From NCBI RefSeq assembly GCF_001577835.2, contig NC_029529.1, positions 7,256,157 to 7,320,156 of the forward strand: 64,000 nucleotides of DNA, written 5' to 3'. The translations under genes were made by a program, and so were the position numbers. This stretch comes from Coturnix japonica (lineage: Eukaryota > Chordata > Aves > Galliformes > Phasianidae). The notes beneath the pieces are model-generated. The model worked only from the letters and a program-made list of their open reading frames with translations. It ran no database searches and was not told where the DNA came from. This document shows, piece by piece, positions 41,728 through 55,200 of the stretch; within the stretch, counting starts at the first letter, position 1; each line of letters starts with the position of its first letter.

Positions 41728-42174
41728 ATGAACTGGGCGCGGGGCGGATGGCGGTGAGGGGCCGGGCTGGGTGTCAGGGTCCCGGTGCCGGCCGTCCCGC
41801 AGCGCTGACTCGCGTGTCTTTGCAGGGCGCGGCGCTCTGTGCTCCTGCTCGGCTCCCGGAGGTGGCTGGCGGGGCGGCGCGGCCCTGAGCGCTCAACTAA
41901 CGAGGATCCAGAGGACGAAGGAGCCATCCCGTTCTCTGCCAGCAAAGCCAGCCCGCGGGTGTGGAGCGTCAGCCAGTCCATGGGGAGTGACTACGAGAGG
42001 TCGTGGGTGAAGGTGCTGCCCGTCAGCCTGCTGTGCAGCGGGCTGCTGCTGTGGTGTGTGTTCAGGGAGAAAACGGAGATTGACGACAAACTGGAAGCCC
42101 TGTTCTCTGGTGAGATGCTGGACCCTTCAGATGCGGCACAGCACAGCAGTGCTAAGCAGCTACAGGAGAGATGA
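41728..42174 (+). CDS. UQCC4: UQCC4 (CCSMST1/C16orf91), mitochondrial complex III assembly factor
   Basis: Two exons, 41728..41753 and 41826..42174, joined with a 72-bp intron; 124 residues. The start is MNWARGGWRARRSVLLLG, an arginine-rich N-terminus typical of a mitochondrial targeting signal. The family core follows: IPFSASKASPRVWSVSQSMG, then a single membrane segment (VLPVSLLCSGLLLWCVF), then an acidic C-terminal part (REKTEIDDKLEALFSGE). The human protein shares the order FSSSKANPHRWSV, WKVLP plus membrane segment, and REESEAD. The product is an inner-membrane factor for cytochrome b handling and complex III assembly (family knowledge). The exon 1 ATG was chosen because exon 2 has no ATG before the conserved core and the splice puts MNWAR in frame. 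Confidence 0.9.
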
Positions 42175-43190
42175 TGAGATGATGCCTCCACCTGAGCTGG
42201 AGGAGCTGCCACAAGTTGAGCTGTTTAAAGGCTGCTCCCACACTTGATTTGGAAAATGTTTTTCTGTCCGACCACCAACCAGCCTTATCGTGCAAGCGGG
42301 ATTTATTTATCTCACTGCTTTCTGTTTCTCTTAGCAATATACAATGGAAGGAATGGTCCTTTCCTGCATTGCATGGCAGGGATGGACAGAATGTATTGCA
42401 AACCAACGTGTATCTATAGATCTGTTGTGTTCAACTCGTTTTTTTCCATGGATGTTTTATTTTCAGTTGCACAGCACATTAAACTATCCGAGCTGTTTGT
42501 CTGACGTGGTTGCTGAGGGTGGTGACCTTCAGCTGACACTGCTGCTGTGCAGTGCAGGCCGTGCATTCACGTAGTATTGAGGACAACTGTATTAATGTAA
42601 GATTGATAGTGTTCAGATTACTTTGTCATTCTACTAAATAACATAGAGTTTACTTGATGTGTAACTAGTGCTTGTTTTCTGCAGCAGAACGTGTTGGATG
42701 TGCCTGAATTCAGCAGTCATTGCTTAAATGGGAGCTTTGTAAGTGCCTGACCTGTATCACAGTGGGGCGGGAGCTCCTCATGTCACAGAGCTGGGCTGTA
42801 TTTAATGTTTATCTACATTTGCAGATACTCAAAACCTTGTCCACTCTGGAGACTTGCCTGGGAGAGGAAGGGAAACACCCTGGTTTGACTTAATTCTCTT
42901 TCAGTTTGGGTATAGATATAGATGTATTTTTTAGGCCTTCCTCTGTAAGGATGCAAAGTTAAAGTGTGACTGAAGCCCTTCATTAAACATCAAACACCCC
43001 CCACACGCAGCAGCAGGGGTGACACGCAGTAACTGCACAGCGGACCATTGAGCGCTGCTTTCTCAAGGGCAACAGCGATTCCTGCTGCCGTGGATGCGGT
43101 GGGTGAATTCAAGCTTCTGTGTGAAGCTTTTCATCCATTTGGGCTGTGATTAACACCGCAGCTCCGACCCGCAGCCATCGCAGCTGCGCA
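42175..43190 (+). other. UQCC4 3'UTR and spacer before UNKL
   Basis: No further coding frame is credible. ATTAAA at about 42478 is a possible poly(A) signal of UQCC4, and another lies near 42981. The rest, up to the UNKL CpG island, shows nothing recognisable. Confidence 0.5.
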
Positions 43191-43194
43191 CGCA

Positions 43195-43260
43195 CGGAGC
43201 TGCCGTGTGAGGGGCGGAGCGGGGCGGGCCGCGCGTGCGCCCTGCCGGCCGCTGGGGACG
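43195..43260 (+). promoter_or_regulatory. UNKL: UNKL CpG-island promoter / 5'UTR
   Basis: GC boxes (GGGGCGGAGCGGGGCGGGCC, about 43210-43229) and dense CpG directly precede the UNKL ATG; the CpG island runs to about 43.6 kb across exon 1 into intron 1. No TATA box. Confidence 0.65.
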
Positions 43261-46200
43261 ATGCCGTCCGTTTCGAAAGCGGTGCCGCGGGGCGGAGGGT
43301 CCGGCGGGACCCCGCAGACCGAGCAGCCGACGCATTACACGTAGGTACCGCGATCTGGAGGCGGCCCGCTGTGTGGAAACCGGTGCTGCGCGGGGGGGGA
43401 TCCGGGAGCTGAGGCGGAGGGCCCGGCCGGGCTCCGGGCCTGCTCCGTGCGGCCTCCTGCTCCGGCTGCGGGGATGGAGGTTGGCCATGGCCGAGCGGGC
43501 CTCGGTCCGATTCTGTCCCGGCTCCGGCCGCCGCGGAGAGGAGGCCCGGTACGGGTAGGCCGGGGGGAGGCGGCCCGGGCGCGGGATGCCGCTCTGCTGT
43601 TACCGCCATCCCCGCTCGTGTTGTAGCGCTGAGTGCCGTAGTGTCAGGCTGGATCCTGCTACAGCCCGACTTGGGACATCGAAAAGTTCTGTTCGGATCT
43701 TTGCCTGCAGTCCGGATCAGTTTAAAGATTCCTCTTAGAACTGAAAGATGAACTTTGTGCCGTTACATCCTCCGTGCACCTGTCTGAGTGGCTGAGACTT
43801 AGAGATGCCCTTTATTCCCTCCATCCCTTTCCCTGCCCGATGCCTTCGTTCCCTGTAGCTGGTAAACATGCTGCGCCCCTCCTGAGACCTCGGGAAATCT
43901 GAGGTTCTGTGAAGTCCCCAAGAACACCTTCCAACGCAAGTGCTCTGTAACCTTAGAGATGTCATGAATTTGTTAAACTGGCTGTTGGATATATGAACTG
44001 GGGCAGGAAAGAGTGCTGCCATCCATCCTTTGACAAACAATATAGTAATGCCCAGTCTGGCATCATCCTGATGCGCAATGAAAAGGCTTGAACTTCCTGA
44101 ATAGCTTTTGTGCTCGAGGTGCCCATGAAGGCCTGTCCTACTTGCTTTGATTCTATCCTGAACCTGATCCAGCTGTAAATGTCCCTGTTCCTTGCGGGAG
44201 AGTTGGACTAAATGACTCATAAGGGTCCCTTTCAATTCAAACAATTCTATGATTCTACTCCTAAATAACCTTCAAAGAGACATCCGGATTGTCTCAGTGC
44301 AAACCTAACACTCCCTAAAGTAAGTTTGCTGAAGTCCCCCTGATAGCCTTAAACTACTTTCAGTCCGCTGGCTTTCTGTATAGACTGCCTGGGTTCTGGG
44401 GATTATTAAGTGCCCAGTTAAGCTAGGTGTGCTTTTTCAAATAGCCTTAATTGTTGTGTGGCACCAAGCCATATGAATCCTTATTCAGGTACCTTGATGG
44501 ATTTATAATCTCTGTGCAGTGGTCACTTAGGGCAAAATTCTGAATAGTGTGGGTTTTTTTTTTTAATGTATTTATTTGATTTTTAGCTCAATTACGTGAC
44601 ATAGAATAATTTGCCAGACGTTCTGCTGTGTTTTATTTGTAACACATCTGTCATCTCAAATGAAATCACTCGTTTAGGAGTATTCATTCAGCTGTTAAAT
44701 GGTTAATTACGCATAGGAGCTCAAACAGTGTGCAGGTACATTTGTAAGATATTTACGGGCTAAATGCACTGAATTATCCAGTGCCCTGTTAGTACTGTAA
44801 AAATGTGCCTCCGATAAGATAAACTTGTAACACAGTTTAATTTTTTTAGGTATCTAAAGGAATTTAGGACAGAGCAGTGCCCTCTATTTTTGCAGCACAA
44901 GTGTACCCAGCACAGACCATTTACCTGTTTTCATTGGCATTTCCTAAATCAGCGTCGTCGTAGACCTATACGAAGGCGTGATGGAACTTTTAACTACAGT
45001 CCCGATGTTTATTGTACAAAATATGATGAGACTACAGGAATCTGCCCAGATGGAGATGAGTAAGTGATTTCTTTCAGTCCTGGGGTGCTTACAGTATTAA
45101 TGGCTTTACAGAAAGATGGTATTTTTGCTTTTTCTGGGCAAAACTGATTGATGGGATCCTGCAGTTTAACTGAGGAAACTTTTTGTGAGTCATTTGTGAG
45201 CCTTTGGCATGTATGCTTTTATACAAACATGTGTTCTTTAGGCTGTCATGGACTTAGAGCTCTCTTATTGTTTTGTGACCGTTTTGAAAGCAGAATGTAA
45301 GCAGTTTATTTTCTCCTAGTGCTGTTCTTGTTGTCCCTGAACGTTTTTTGGCAGTTGTGATGCATTTTTCTCCTGACAGTTTTGAAATTGTATGCGCAAA
45401 CTGCTCTGTGTAGGGGCTGACGGGCTGTAGAGGAGAAGGATTGTTTTATGATGGCTCTGTAGAGAGAAAAAAAGGATGTTTTTCACCCAGAAGGTGGTGA
45501 TGCACTGGAACAGGTTGCTAAGGGAGGTTGTGGATCCCCCACAGGATCCCTGGATGCATTCAAGGCTGGATGTGGCTCTGAGCAGCCTGGTCTGGTGACT
45601 GGTGACCCTGCAAATAGTGGAGGGGGTTGAAACCAGATGAGCACCATGGTCCTTTTCAACTCAGGCCATTCTATGATACTGTGAAGGAGTTCTTATATCG
45701 GTTACCTGGGTAGACCATTAAGGTTTGCTTTTCCACGGACACATGTCTCTTCTAGGTAAGGCCCCAGATGACATGGGAAAGGGGTGAAGCTTTGTGATGA
45801 TGAGAGTGAGCAAATATATAGTATGGCAAGAAGGCATGTATAGGGGAACTGGGTATATTGCGGTCATATAACACAGAGGAGCTGGCTTCATCTGCAGGGA
45901 TGGAAGCAAGGAAAGACTTGCACAGGAAAAAAAAAAAACAAAATCAGAAAAACAGACAGGAAATATGTAGTTATGCTGCTCACCTGTTTTAAAATGTGAA
46001 GACAGTTATTTTGGTTCTTGCAGTGTTTAGCAGCTCTTATCACAGATCAGACATCTTTTTTGTTCCAGGCTGTAGTCACAGAAGGTGGATTTTCCTCCCA
46101 GGAATTACAAACTAAACAACAGGTGACAAGTGAAGGTAAACAACAAAGAAGTCATAGGCAGCACGGCGATATTTAGAACTACGCCCAAGCAAAATAAAAA

Positions 46201-49200
46201 GCAAAAAATATCTTTGGGGATGATATAAAAGAGAACAGTTATGTACCTTTTCAGGTGTTTGTAACGCACCTGTGAACGTGAGCAGTTCTTGCTTGAATAT
46301 CAACAAGAGGATAAGGGATGTTCTTGTCATTTTGTTGACTGGGGACAAAAATTAAAATTAACTTTTCATTATTGAGTGATAGTGGTACTAAAGGAAGATA
46401 AAGAAAGCAGGCTTTTAAAAGAATATTAGTTGAGCAAGTTTGCACTGGTAGAAGCAAATAAGGGGATGCTTCAAGAGCTGAGAAGCGAGATGAAAGCTCA
46501 TGCAATCTTTTGCTGTAGCTGTAGATGGCATAAATGGTGAGTCTTAGACCAAACAAAACATAAGGCTCTTGTGAAACAGCCTGTATTTCTTTATCAGCTT
46601 GTTCTTGGAATCTGTTTTGTCTTTATGTGGGAAAAATTGTGACCTGAGTATTTTTCCTTCTCACTGTGCATGAAAGGAGTTGTGTTTTGTCTGACAAGAT
46701 ATTTGAATTGAATTCCATAATTCTCTCTTTTCAAGCAGTAATTTGAATGTAATCAAAGGCTTTAACATTTTATGGGGCATCTGCTGATTGGTAATTTCTC
46801 TAGAGAAAAAGCCCAGACATCTAATCAAAAATGCTGCCATCCATTAAGGGGCCACTGACACAGAGCTGAGCAGTGAGGTGTAAATCTGAACACTTTGGGA
46901 TGGGAGGCATTTAATTCTTGTTTTCCACAGGAACCAGCAAAATTAAACAGATGAAAATGGAGGAGTGAGCATTAAACCTAAGACTAAGAAAACATTCACA
47001 CCTATGTAGTGTGCATATGTTATAATTGGTAATGAACACTCTGCCAGTATGTTTTCCCACATAACTCCCGCACAGATTGTGCTAGTGGTGGGAGAGCTAG
47101 CAGCAGTCAGCATTAGCTCAGATTGCAGCTTCATTTGTTTCGAGTTCAGTGCAAGTCTAGAGTCTGTCTGAGACTTCTGGCAGCCCTAACGGGTTCCTCA
47201 TTTTTCTGTATTAGTAGATCAGTTCTAGCAGAACAGGAAGGCTGCACAGTGCTGCTCATACATTGCAAAGCGTTTCTTAAGAAGTTCATATGAGTCACCG
47301 AAATGTCTCCAACAAAAATTGCAACTGTCTTTTCACACAGAAGCAGGAAATATGAATGAACTGCATCCAGATCTTGGTTGTTGGTTGTGTTTTGTGTTAC
47401 GCTGAGAGTGAGATGTAGCACTGAATTTGGTATACTTAGTCTTCTCACTAATTGTGTTGGGATTTAAAGAGGTAAAAGTAAACTCACTGGCTGCAACCCG
47501 TTTTTAATGGCAGCAGGACCAGCACAAGGAGATGTCGCAAAAAGAGCAATGCTTCCTATCTCCAAAGAGCCAGGCTCACAGAAAAACACTGCAGCAAGAG
47601 ATCCTTCCTCAGGGGCAGTCAGCCCTTAAGTGAGGTCTAAAGTCTTCCAATTGCACACGTTGAATTGCAGCATGTGCTTCCAGGGCTGACTGGGTCTCTT
47701 CTTCCAGGTGCTCTGTCAGTGGTTCAGGCTGTGACTCAGCAGTTCCCATGCACCATTTATCTTGATTAGTTGTTTGTTATGAGTTAATGAGAGAGCATAA
47801 TTCAGAATTGAATGTTTAAAAATAAAGCAATGCTTAAACTTTCCTCTTTCTACAATATAGTTGCCCTTACCTACATCGAACAACAGGAGATACAGAAAGG
47901 AAATACCATCTCAGATATTACAAGACTGGAACATGCATTCATGAAACAGATGCCCGGGGTCACTGCGTGAAGAATGGGATTCACTGTGCCTTTGCTCATG
48001 GGCCGCATGACCTCAGACCTCCAGTATATGACATAAGGTAGTCTGTTTCAATTTCTGCAGCCTGTTAAGCAGTAAATACTATGTTTGTTACTACTACATA
48101 CCAGAAAACGTAGCGTGCTTTGCATGAAAAACATGATTTCATCTGTAACTACAGAATATAAGAATGCATTTTACTGTGCATTAAGATAGCAGATGTAAGC
48201 ATGTCATATGTGGTGGTACAATACTAGTAATGAATAACATGTACAGAATGTCAGTGTATTAGCACACCGAGGTACAATGCTGGTATAAATATTGACTGTA
48301 TATGTAATGCCAGCATTCCTTCACGTGTTCTCTTTGATTAGTCTGACATGGTTATTCCTTATGACTGTCCGCTTGCTTTTTTATTCCAATTTAGATTTGT
48401 TAGAAGCTATATTAAACGATAATTTTTTTATAAAATAGGCCAGGTTTTTAGTAGGACAGGTAGGGTTATTTTAGCTGTACAGTTTTGCAGTGTCATTTTC
48501 TTTCCCCATTCCAGAGAACTTCAGGCACAGGAAACTTTACAGAATGGGCAGCTAGGATGTGGTGAAGGCATTCCTGATCTGCAACCAGGGAATTTAGCAA
48601 GTCAAGCAATGATTGAGAAGATCCTTAGTGAAGATCCAAGATGGCAGGGTAACGTTACCCTGTCTCCTTTCTCTGTTTCTTCGATGTTGTTTGATCCAAT
48701 TTGTTGATCCTGGGTCTAAACTTGGGAGATATTCAGAAGTCTTTTTTGTAATAGAGTAAAAAAAATGGTTTCTGTAAGTAATAAAGATATTTGTGAACAG
48801 TTTCGTACAGTCTATGATATTTATATTGAGAATGTAAATTGAAAATGTTTTGACAACGTTCTGTCTTTTTCTGTTTCTAGACAGAACCTTCTTTTTCCAT
48901 GTCCTAATTCCTCCTTACTGGAACCAGTTGTAGATAAAAAAGGCAGAAGTCAAGAAGAGGTTTTAGAGTTTGTCCAGGAAGATTTTAGCAGCTAGTCTTA
49001 GTATGTCTTATCATGAAAACAGTTTTGCTGAAATAAGGACAGCACTGAACTTAAGAAAAGATGTAGATTTAAAACTTGAAATGGTTTCAGTGTTTGTCTT
49101 ACTAAAATGAGTAGTGTTGCTCAAGGTTTTCATCTTCAAAATGTTGAATAGATACAATGGGAATTTCCGGATAGTTTTTCTACCAAGGCTGGAAGTTCTG

Positions 49201-52200
49201 TATTTGTGTACGTTACACACGTATACAGTTGCTGTACAGTTACTGTACAGTCTACAGTTGCTATGGAATATAAATGCGATGAAGATTTCTTTGCATGAAC
49301 ATTGAACTTGTATTTCAGAAAGTGCTGAACTTATGTACATATATAAGAGTGGATGAGTCTGTGATACATAACTTTTTTTTTTTTTATGAAACAACATGAT
49401 TCCTAAGCTAACTTGAGGCACTAAGAATACAAAATTTAGTTGCTCATTTCCCTTAATTTGTGACCTGTTTACAGACACCAATTTTGTACTAGCTGGCTAC
49501 AAGACAGAGCAATGCACAAAACCACCCAGACTCTGCCGCCAGGGTTATGCGTGTCCACACTACCACAACAGCCGAGACAGGAGGCGGAGTCCCAGAACAT
49601 TCAAATACAGGTACCTAAATGTTTGGAATACACTTCTTGGTCAGTCAAGAGTAGTTATTAATGGACTAGTTTGTTTGAGCTCTTACGCTATGGGTATTCC
49701 CAGTGGAACAAAAACACCCTCCTCTGATCAGAAACAAAAGGCTGGTTTTCTCTCAGAATTTATAGGTCCCAGAAGCAAAGCTCCTCAAATTTAATGGGAA
49801 ATCATTTGAGACTTCTGTTAGGAATTAGATTGAAACATGCTCTGGGCATCGTTTGTTCCTAGGTCTACTCCATGCCCCAGTGTAAAACATGCAGATGAAT
49901 GGGGTGAACCTTCAAGGTGTGAAAGTGGGGATAGCTGTCAATATTGTCATTCTCGTACAGAGCAGCAGTTTCATCCCGAGGTAAGAAATGAGATTCTTCT
50001 TACTTCTAGTGATTTTAAATTTATTGTGTGCTTGTGTATCTATTAAAGGGGATACATGCAACTCATCCAGTAGCTGAATTATTGCTTTAAGCAAAAATTG
50101 CTGAGGGTATTTATTTTACTGCTGTGGTTTTCTCCAATAGGCATTTTTATTATACTGCTTACTAAAAAGTGAATTAATACTCCCTGCAGCATTTGGATGC
50201 TTTTAGTCTAATAGCTGAATTGACTTTTGACTCGTGAAAACCCCTTTTTTCCCATGTTGATTGCCCATGTATAAGATTTGGGTATAAATTTTAGCTAACT
50301 TTCAGAATCAGTTTTGTCTGATATTTGACATTTGTCTGATAACTTGGGACAAATTACAGTTTTGAGCATTGTTAAAAACTGTATTGCAAATAATTGCAAG
50401 AATCTGAATGGGTCAGGGAAAGTGGAAAGAGCAGCATCTCTTCCTACTGGCTGAAGTAAGATGCTCCAGAAAAAGAATGTGAGTTTAGATTCCTCTATAG
50501 GTACCACTGGCCACAGATTTGCTAATTCCTGGAATTAATTACCAGAAGAATCTGTGTGCTTTCAAATAGAACAACATTAGGAACCAGATATAAACATTGT
50601 TCTAGTATGTCAGCTTTGTCTAAGCCACGTGAAATACAAAGACAAGTGAGGTCCCATTAGAGCAGGAAACTGCACCTGGATCATACGTACAACTTAGATC
50701 ATGGTTACTGCCCTGAACTGTCAGTATTACTTCAGTTCTCACATGCTTCAGTCAGGTTAGAGAAGGACATTTGAATATTAGAGGTGTAGCAATGCAGGCA
50801 GTGCATAGAAAAAAAAAAGTATATTGTGGTGGTTTTTTTTTAAACACATTCTAGTTATATACATTATTTCTCCAGTCCAGTTTTATAGTGGTGTAAATGA
50901 CTTCAACTGGTGTTTAACTCGTTCCTATGATGAGCAATTTAAGCTCTCTGAAATACTACTGTTACTATTTATTATTATACAGAACAAAGTTAGAATTCTC
51001 CTGTTTGAGGTTCAATTTTCATACTATTCTGCTCTTCTGTTTGATTTGAAAAATGCAGGAACTGAGTTTTCTGAAAAATCTATATTAAATATATTGCTAT
51101 TAAATATTAAGAACTTTTCACTTAAAGGTTTAAATTGTTTTATTGCCCAGTAGGAAACATGCTTCAGTTAATCACACTTCTGTTTTGTTTAGATATATAA
51201 ATCCACAAAGTGCAATGATATGCGCCAGACAGGTTACTGCCCTCGTGGCCCATTTTGTGCATTTGCACATGGTGAAAGTAAGTAAGAAAATTATTATTTT
51301 CTATCAGAGTTATTGCTAAGCACCTATAGCAGAAGTGACTTAAAATCCTTAATCTTAATGGGCAAATGGCAATTGATGCCACTTCTTTTTAGAAATTGTT
51401 TCCATATCATTAAATTAATTATCTTACTAAAGTAAATGGTTTTTTTTGTTAACTCATCATTTGTATGTAAAACTTGAAGACTAAGTCTCTTTAAATTAAA
51501 ATAATCAAATATCTGAGCTGTTTAGTAGTTTAACAAAGTAGCCTTTGGGGAAATTGGGAAGTAATTGTTCGGTTACTTAGAGATTAATTAAGTAGTAATT
51601 GATTGTAATTTACATTAGGTGTTAATTTCTCAGAGGTTAATATTCCTTTTTACAGTAAGCAGTGCAAGTAAAAGCTTCTCTACGTATTTTATTATTAATG
51701 TAAAGTGGTTCTAGGCTGGAATGATGGGGGGGAAAGAAAAAGCAAAACCAACCCAGTAATTATGATGCTGTTGTTACTTTTCAGTCAAGCCAGGTGCTCA
51801 CCTGTTTTCAACAGACAGTATAGGAATCGCAAATGAATGGAGCAGCAGTGTTAGTGCCACAAACAGCCTTACGAGTAACACTGCGCAGTCTGGGAATGTA
51901 AGTATCTCTAAAAGCTGCACCAATCATCTGCCAATATGGAGTGGTTTTATTTCCTAAGCATCTCCTTTTTAATTTCTCTGTACTTCAACAACAACTAAAA
52001 ACAAAACAGAAAAACAAAACTATAGTAAGCGTCAGGCAGTAATGTCTAACTGGTTTTGAGAACTTAAACAGAATGTCTGCTCAGAAAACCAGACTTAATT
52101 ATGTATTACTTTTATTTTCTGCCCTTGTTTTTGTCTTAAGATACAATTATTCTGAATGCTAAAGCAAGGAGTGTCATTGTTAATTAATGATACAATGGAA

Positions 52201-55200
52201 GGACAACTTACCTGTCTTTTTCCTATAGGAAAAAAATTCATTCTTGGAAGGTCTTGATTGATCCCACCCCTGTTTTCTGTCCTGGTTTATTAATTAGTTT
52301 TCAAAGGAATTACAATTAAACAGTGCAGTTGTTAAGACTCCTGGCTTGCTTCCTTGTGGCTTCGTATTGCTGTCAGAAAGCAAGTACACATTTATTGTGA
52401 ATTAGTTTCTTTTAAGAAGAGTGATTTCTGCCCGAGTCATTTTGTACATAGAGACAAACACATTACAATAATTCCAAGTTACTTTTGTCATCTGGTACTT
52501 TTTTCCCCCAACTTATACCAAAAATACATGGAAATATGCTGAATTTAGTATTGTATTGAGAGTGAAATTAATTTATAGTTTCATTGAACTGTCTTCCAAA
52601 TGTTGCTGCAAACATAAGTATTACAGAATGTATTAGACACTTTTTTCTGTCTCCTACAGATTTCCTGTTCTTCAAGTCCACCTGTAACATCAAGTTCTGG
52701 TAGCAGTAGTTCTTTGTCACCCCTTGGACCTCTCTGTAGACAGAGATCATTAGCAAATGGTGTTTTGTGTTCCGAGTCTAGCACTTCAGGTGTTTCTTCA
52801 CCAACAACCAGCTATCCTAAGGCACCAGGTTTTGAACGAGAAGACCAGGTATGTGAATAATGTGGGTCTAGATGTGGAAATACAATCCTTTAATAGTAAG
52901 AGTAAGCAGAAAATGCTCTCTATCTCCTGTATCTACTGTGATTTCTGGTAAAATTCAACACAAGGTCAGAAATCCTTCCCTGTAGTGAGCTGAAAACTCT
53001 ATCAAAGTGCAGCTGTCATGACTAAGGATGCTCACACTGAAGCTGTCACTGCAGCTCTGCTGGAATGCAGTAAATCAAAGTCTTGCAGAATTGTGATGGT
53101 CATTTTTAAACCTATGTTACCAAGAACAGAACAGGATAACTGTTAAGAAACCCTACTATTCTTGCTTTTCACTGGCCATGCCTAGATAGGAGGCAGTGAG
53201 GGAGTTTGCAACCAAGAAGAAAACATGATGGAATAACAAGGGGCATATAAAAAGGAGAAGAGCTGTGTCTGAGTGATAGGGAGCATTCATTACAAGAGAG
53301 ATTAGAAATCTCTCAAAGGGGAAAAAAAAAAAGAACAAACAGAACTTTTCAAAGGCAGCAGAAATAACTCTTCCTAATGAGACAGAGATGACCATGCAGA
53401 GTTTACTGCAATTCAGGAAGTCGCTTAAAGTTTCTGGTTTGAAAAGAACAGAAATACTTTTGATCATGTTCTGCAAGAGCACAGTGGCAAAGAGAAATGG
53501 CTTACAGTTTCCTTTTATTTATGTATGTCTCACTTCTTTCAAAAGTTACCCTGTTATAAAATGGTGTTAAAATCTGCCTCTACATTTGAGACTTTTGTTT
53601 GTTAATTGTAGCATGATTACTTAGAGAGAAAAACATGGGCAGTTGAGCTGAAACTCTGGGCTAACCCAGGCTTCTGTCCCACCAGCCACTTGGAGAAACT
53701 GTCACCAGCTGGCAGGCACTTGGTATTTCAGTCTACCATAGCACTAACATGGCTACTCAATTTTGGGGCTAGAAATAGCTTCCATGTGTTTAATTTCCAT
53801 GTTGATTTACTTTGTGATCGTTAAAACTTAACTCTCATTATGGAACTGCAGCAAGGGAAATTAAGTCACCTCTTTTTAGAACATTACAGTGATGACTCTG
53901 ACCCTTCGTGAGCTAATCATATATTCTTATCAGTGAGTCATTAAGTTCACATATATCAATTTTATCTTGTTTCAGGCAAAGCAGCGAAGCTTCTCAGCTG
54001 AGAATCAGCAGAAAAAAAATGAACAGGACAACAAGCAGGTATTGCTAAAAGCTAAACACTGATGTTTGGGGTTTTTTGGACACACACACACACACACACA
54101 CACACTAATATACACGTTTGTTTTTAACAGAACCATCTCAGTGTTTTTTCAGTGGTTAACCCACTTGCTTCAAGTATTACTTCCAGTCTGGCCTCCAGTG
54201 TTGGATCAGACAGTTCATCTCCTACAACTGTCTCTATTATCAGTACCCAAACCCTCCCGTTCTATTCTGCTGATAACACAGTTGAATCGGTTATAGGTAA
54301 GTCTTAACATCTGCTCTCTGATTGTATGTAGTTTATTGTATTATTCAAATTCTCCTTATTTTAATGTTGGTTCAGAACAGCTTGTTGGTAAAGACATTTG
54401 TATATACTCAGCTTTATTGTATTAAATTAAAAGCAATATTTAAGTTTTACATTGAATATTTTCCAAAAAAAAATAATTGTTTTTCATAAATTCTCCAGTG
54501 TAAGCCCGATTTAGTTCCCAAATACTTTGGCAGATCAACTGAATTGCGTCAAGAATACAAAGTTTGAGAGTTTGAGTCTTTGTATGTTATGTACTTCAGC
54601 CCCCTACCCATCCAGACAGCAAGGCACTGGGCACACTCCAGAATGTAAATGTCTTTCTTGCTTGGAGAAACCCAAATCTGGTCAAGGTGCTCCTGCTGTG
54701 CTCTCACAGGTGCTGGAGAGCAATCATTTCCCTCAGCCTGCTGGCTGCGCTGTTACTAATGCAGGCCAGCTGCTTTTACTTCCCCCAGAACATGCTGAAT
54801 GCATTGTTTGTTGGATTCCTAGCTCTGTTTCTACAAAACAGCTTTATGGTCATTTGGTCCCCAGCCTGTACTATTGCAAGGGATTATTCTATCCCAGGTG
54901 CAGCATTACTTTGTCTGCCTTTATTGAACTTCATGTGGTATCAGGCAGCCCCTTCAGCCTTTCTCCTTCACTCCGAGTGTCAGTCCTGACATCTCTCAGT
55001 ATTAGCTGGTCCCTGTTGATTAACATTATGCACAAACTTGTTGCAATGTGTGGCACTGTGCAGTAAACGTGATTTTTTCAGGAGGCTGTAACAGGAAATG
55101 TGATTTGAAGGACATTGTATTTTGCAGCCTGTGGTGTCAGTCACATGAGCAGGGGTGTGCTGTGATTAGCTGGTGTGCTTGGAGGTTTCTGTGTTTAAAT

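Noticed and set aside
41839-42174. UQCC4 read as a single exon from an internal GTG
   Set aside because: There is no ATG there; splicing 41753 to 41826 gives a proper ATG start that matches the family N-terminus.
43109-43609. Long GC-rich minus-strand frames over UNKL exon 1
   Set aside because: CpG-island composition; the plus strand holds the real UNKL exon 1.
54527-55066. A 179-codon plus-strand open frame in UNKL intron 11
   Set aside because: It is largely antisense to a degenerate CR1 copy and has no recognisable domain.
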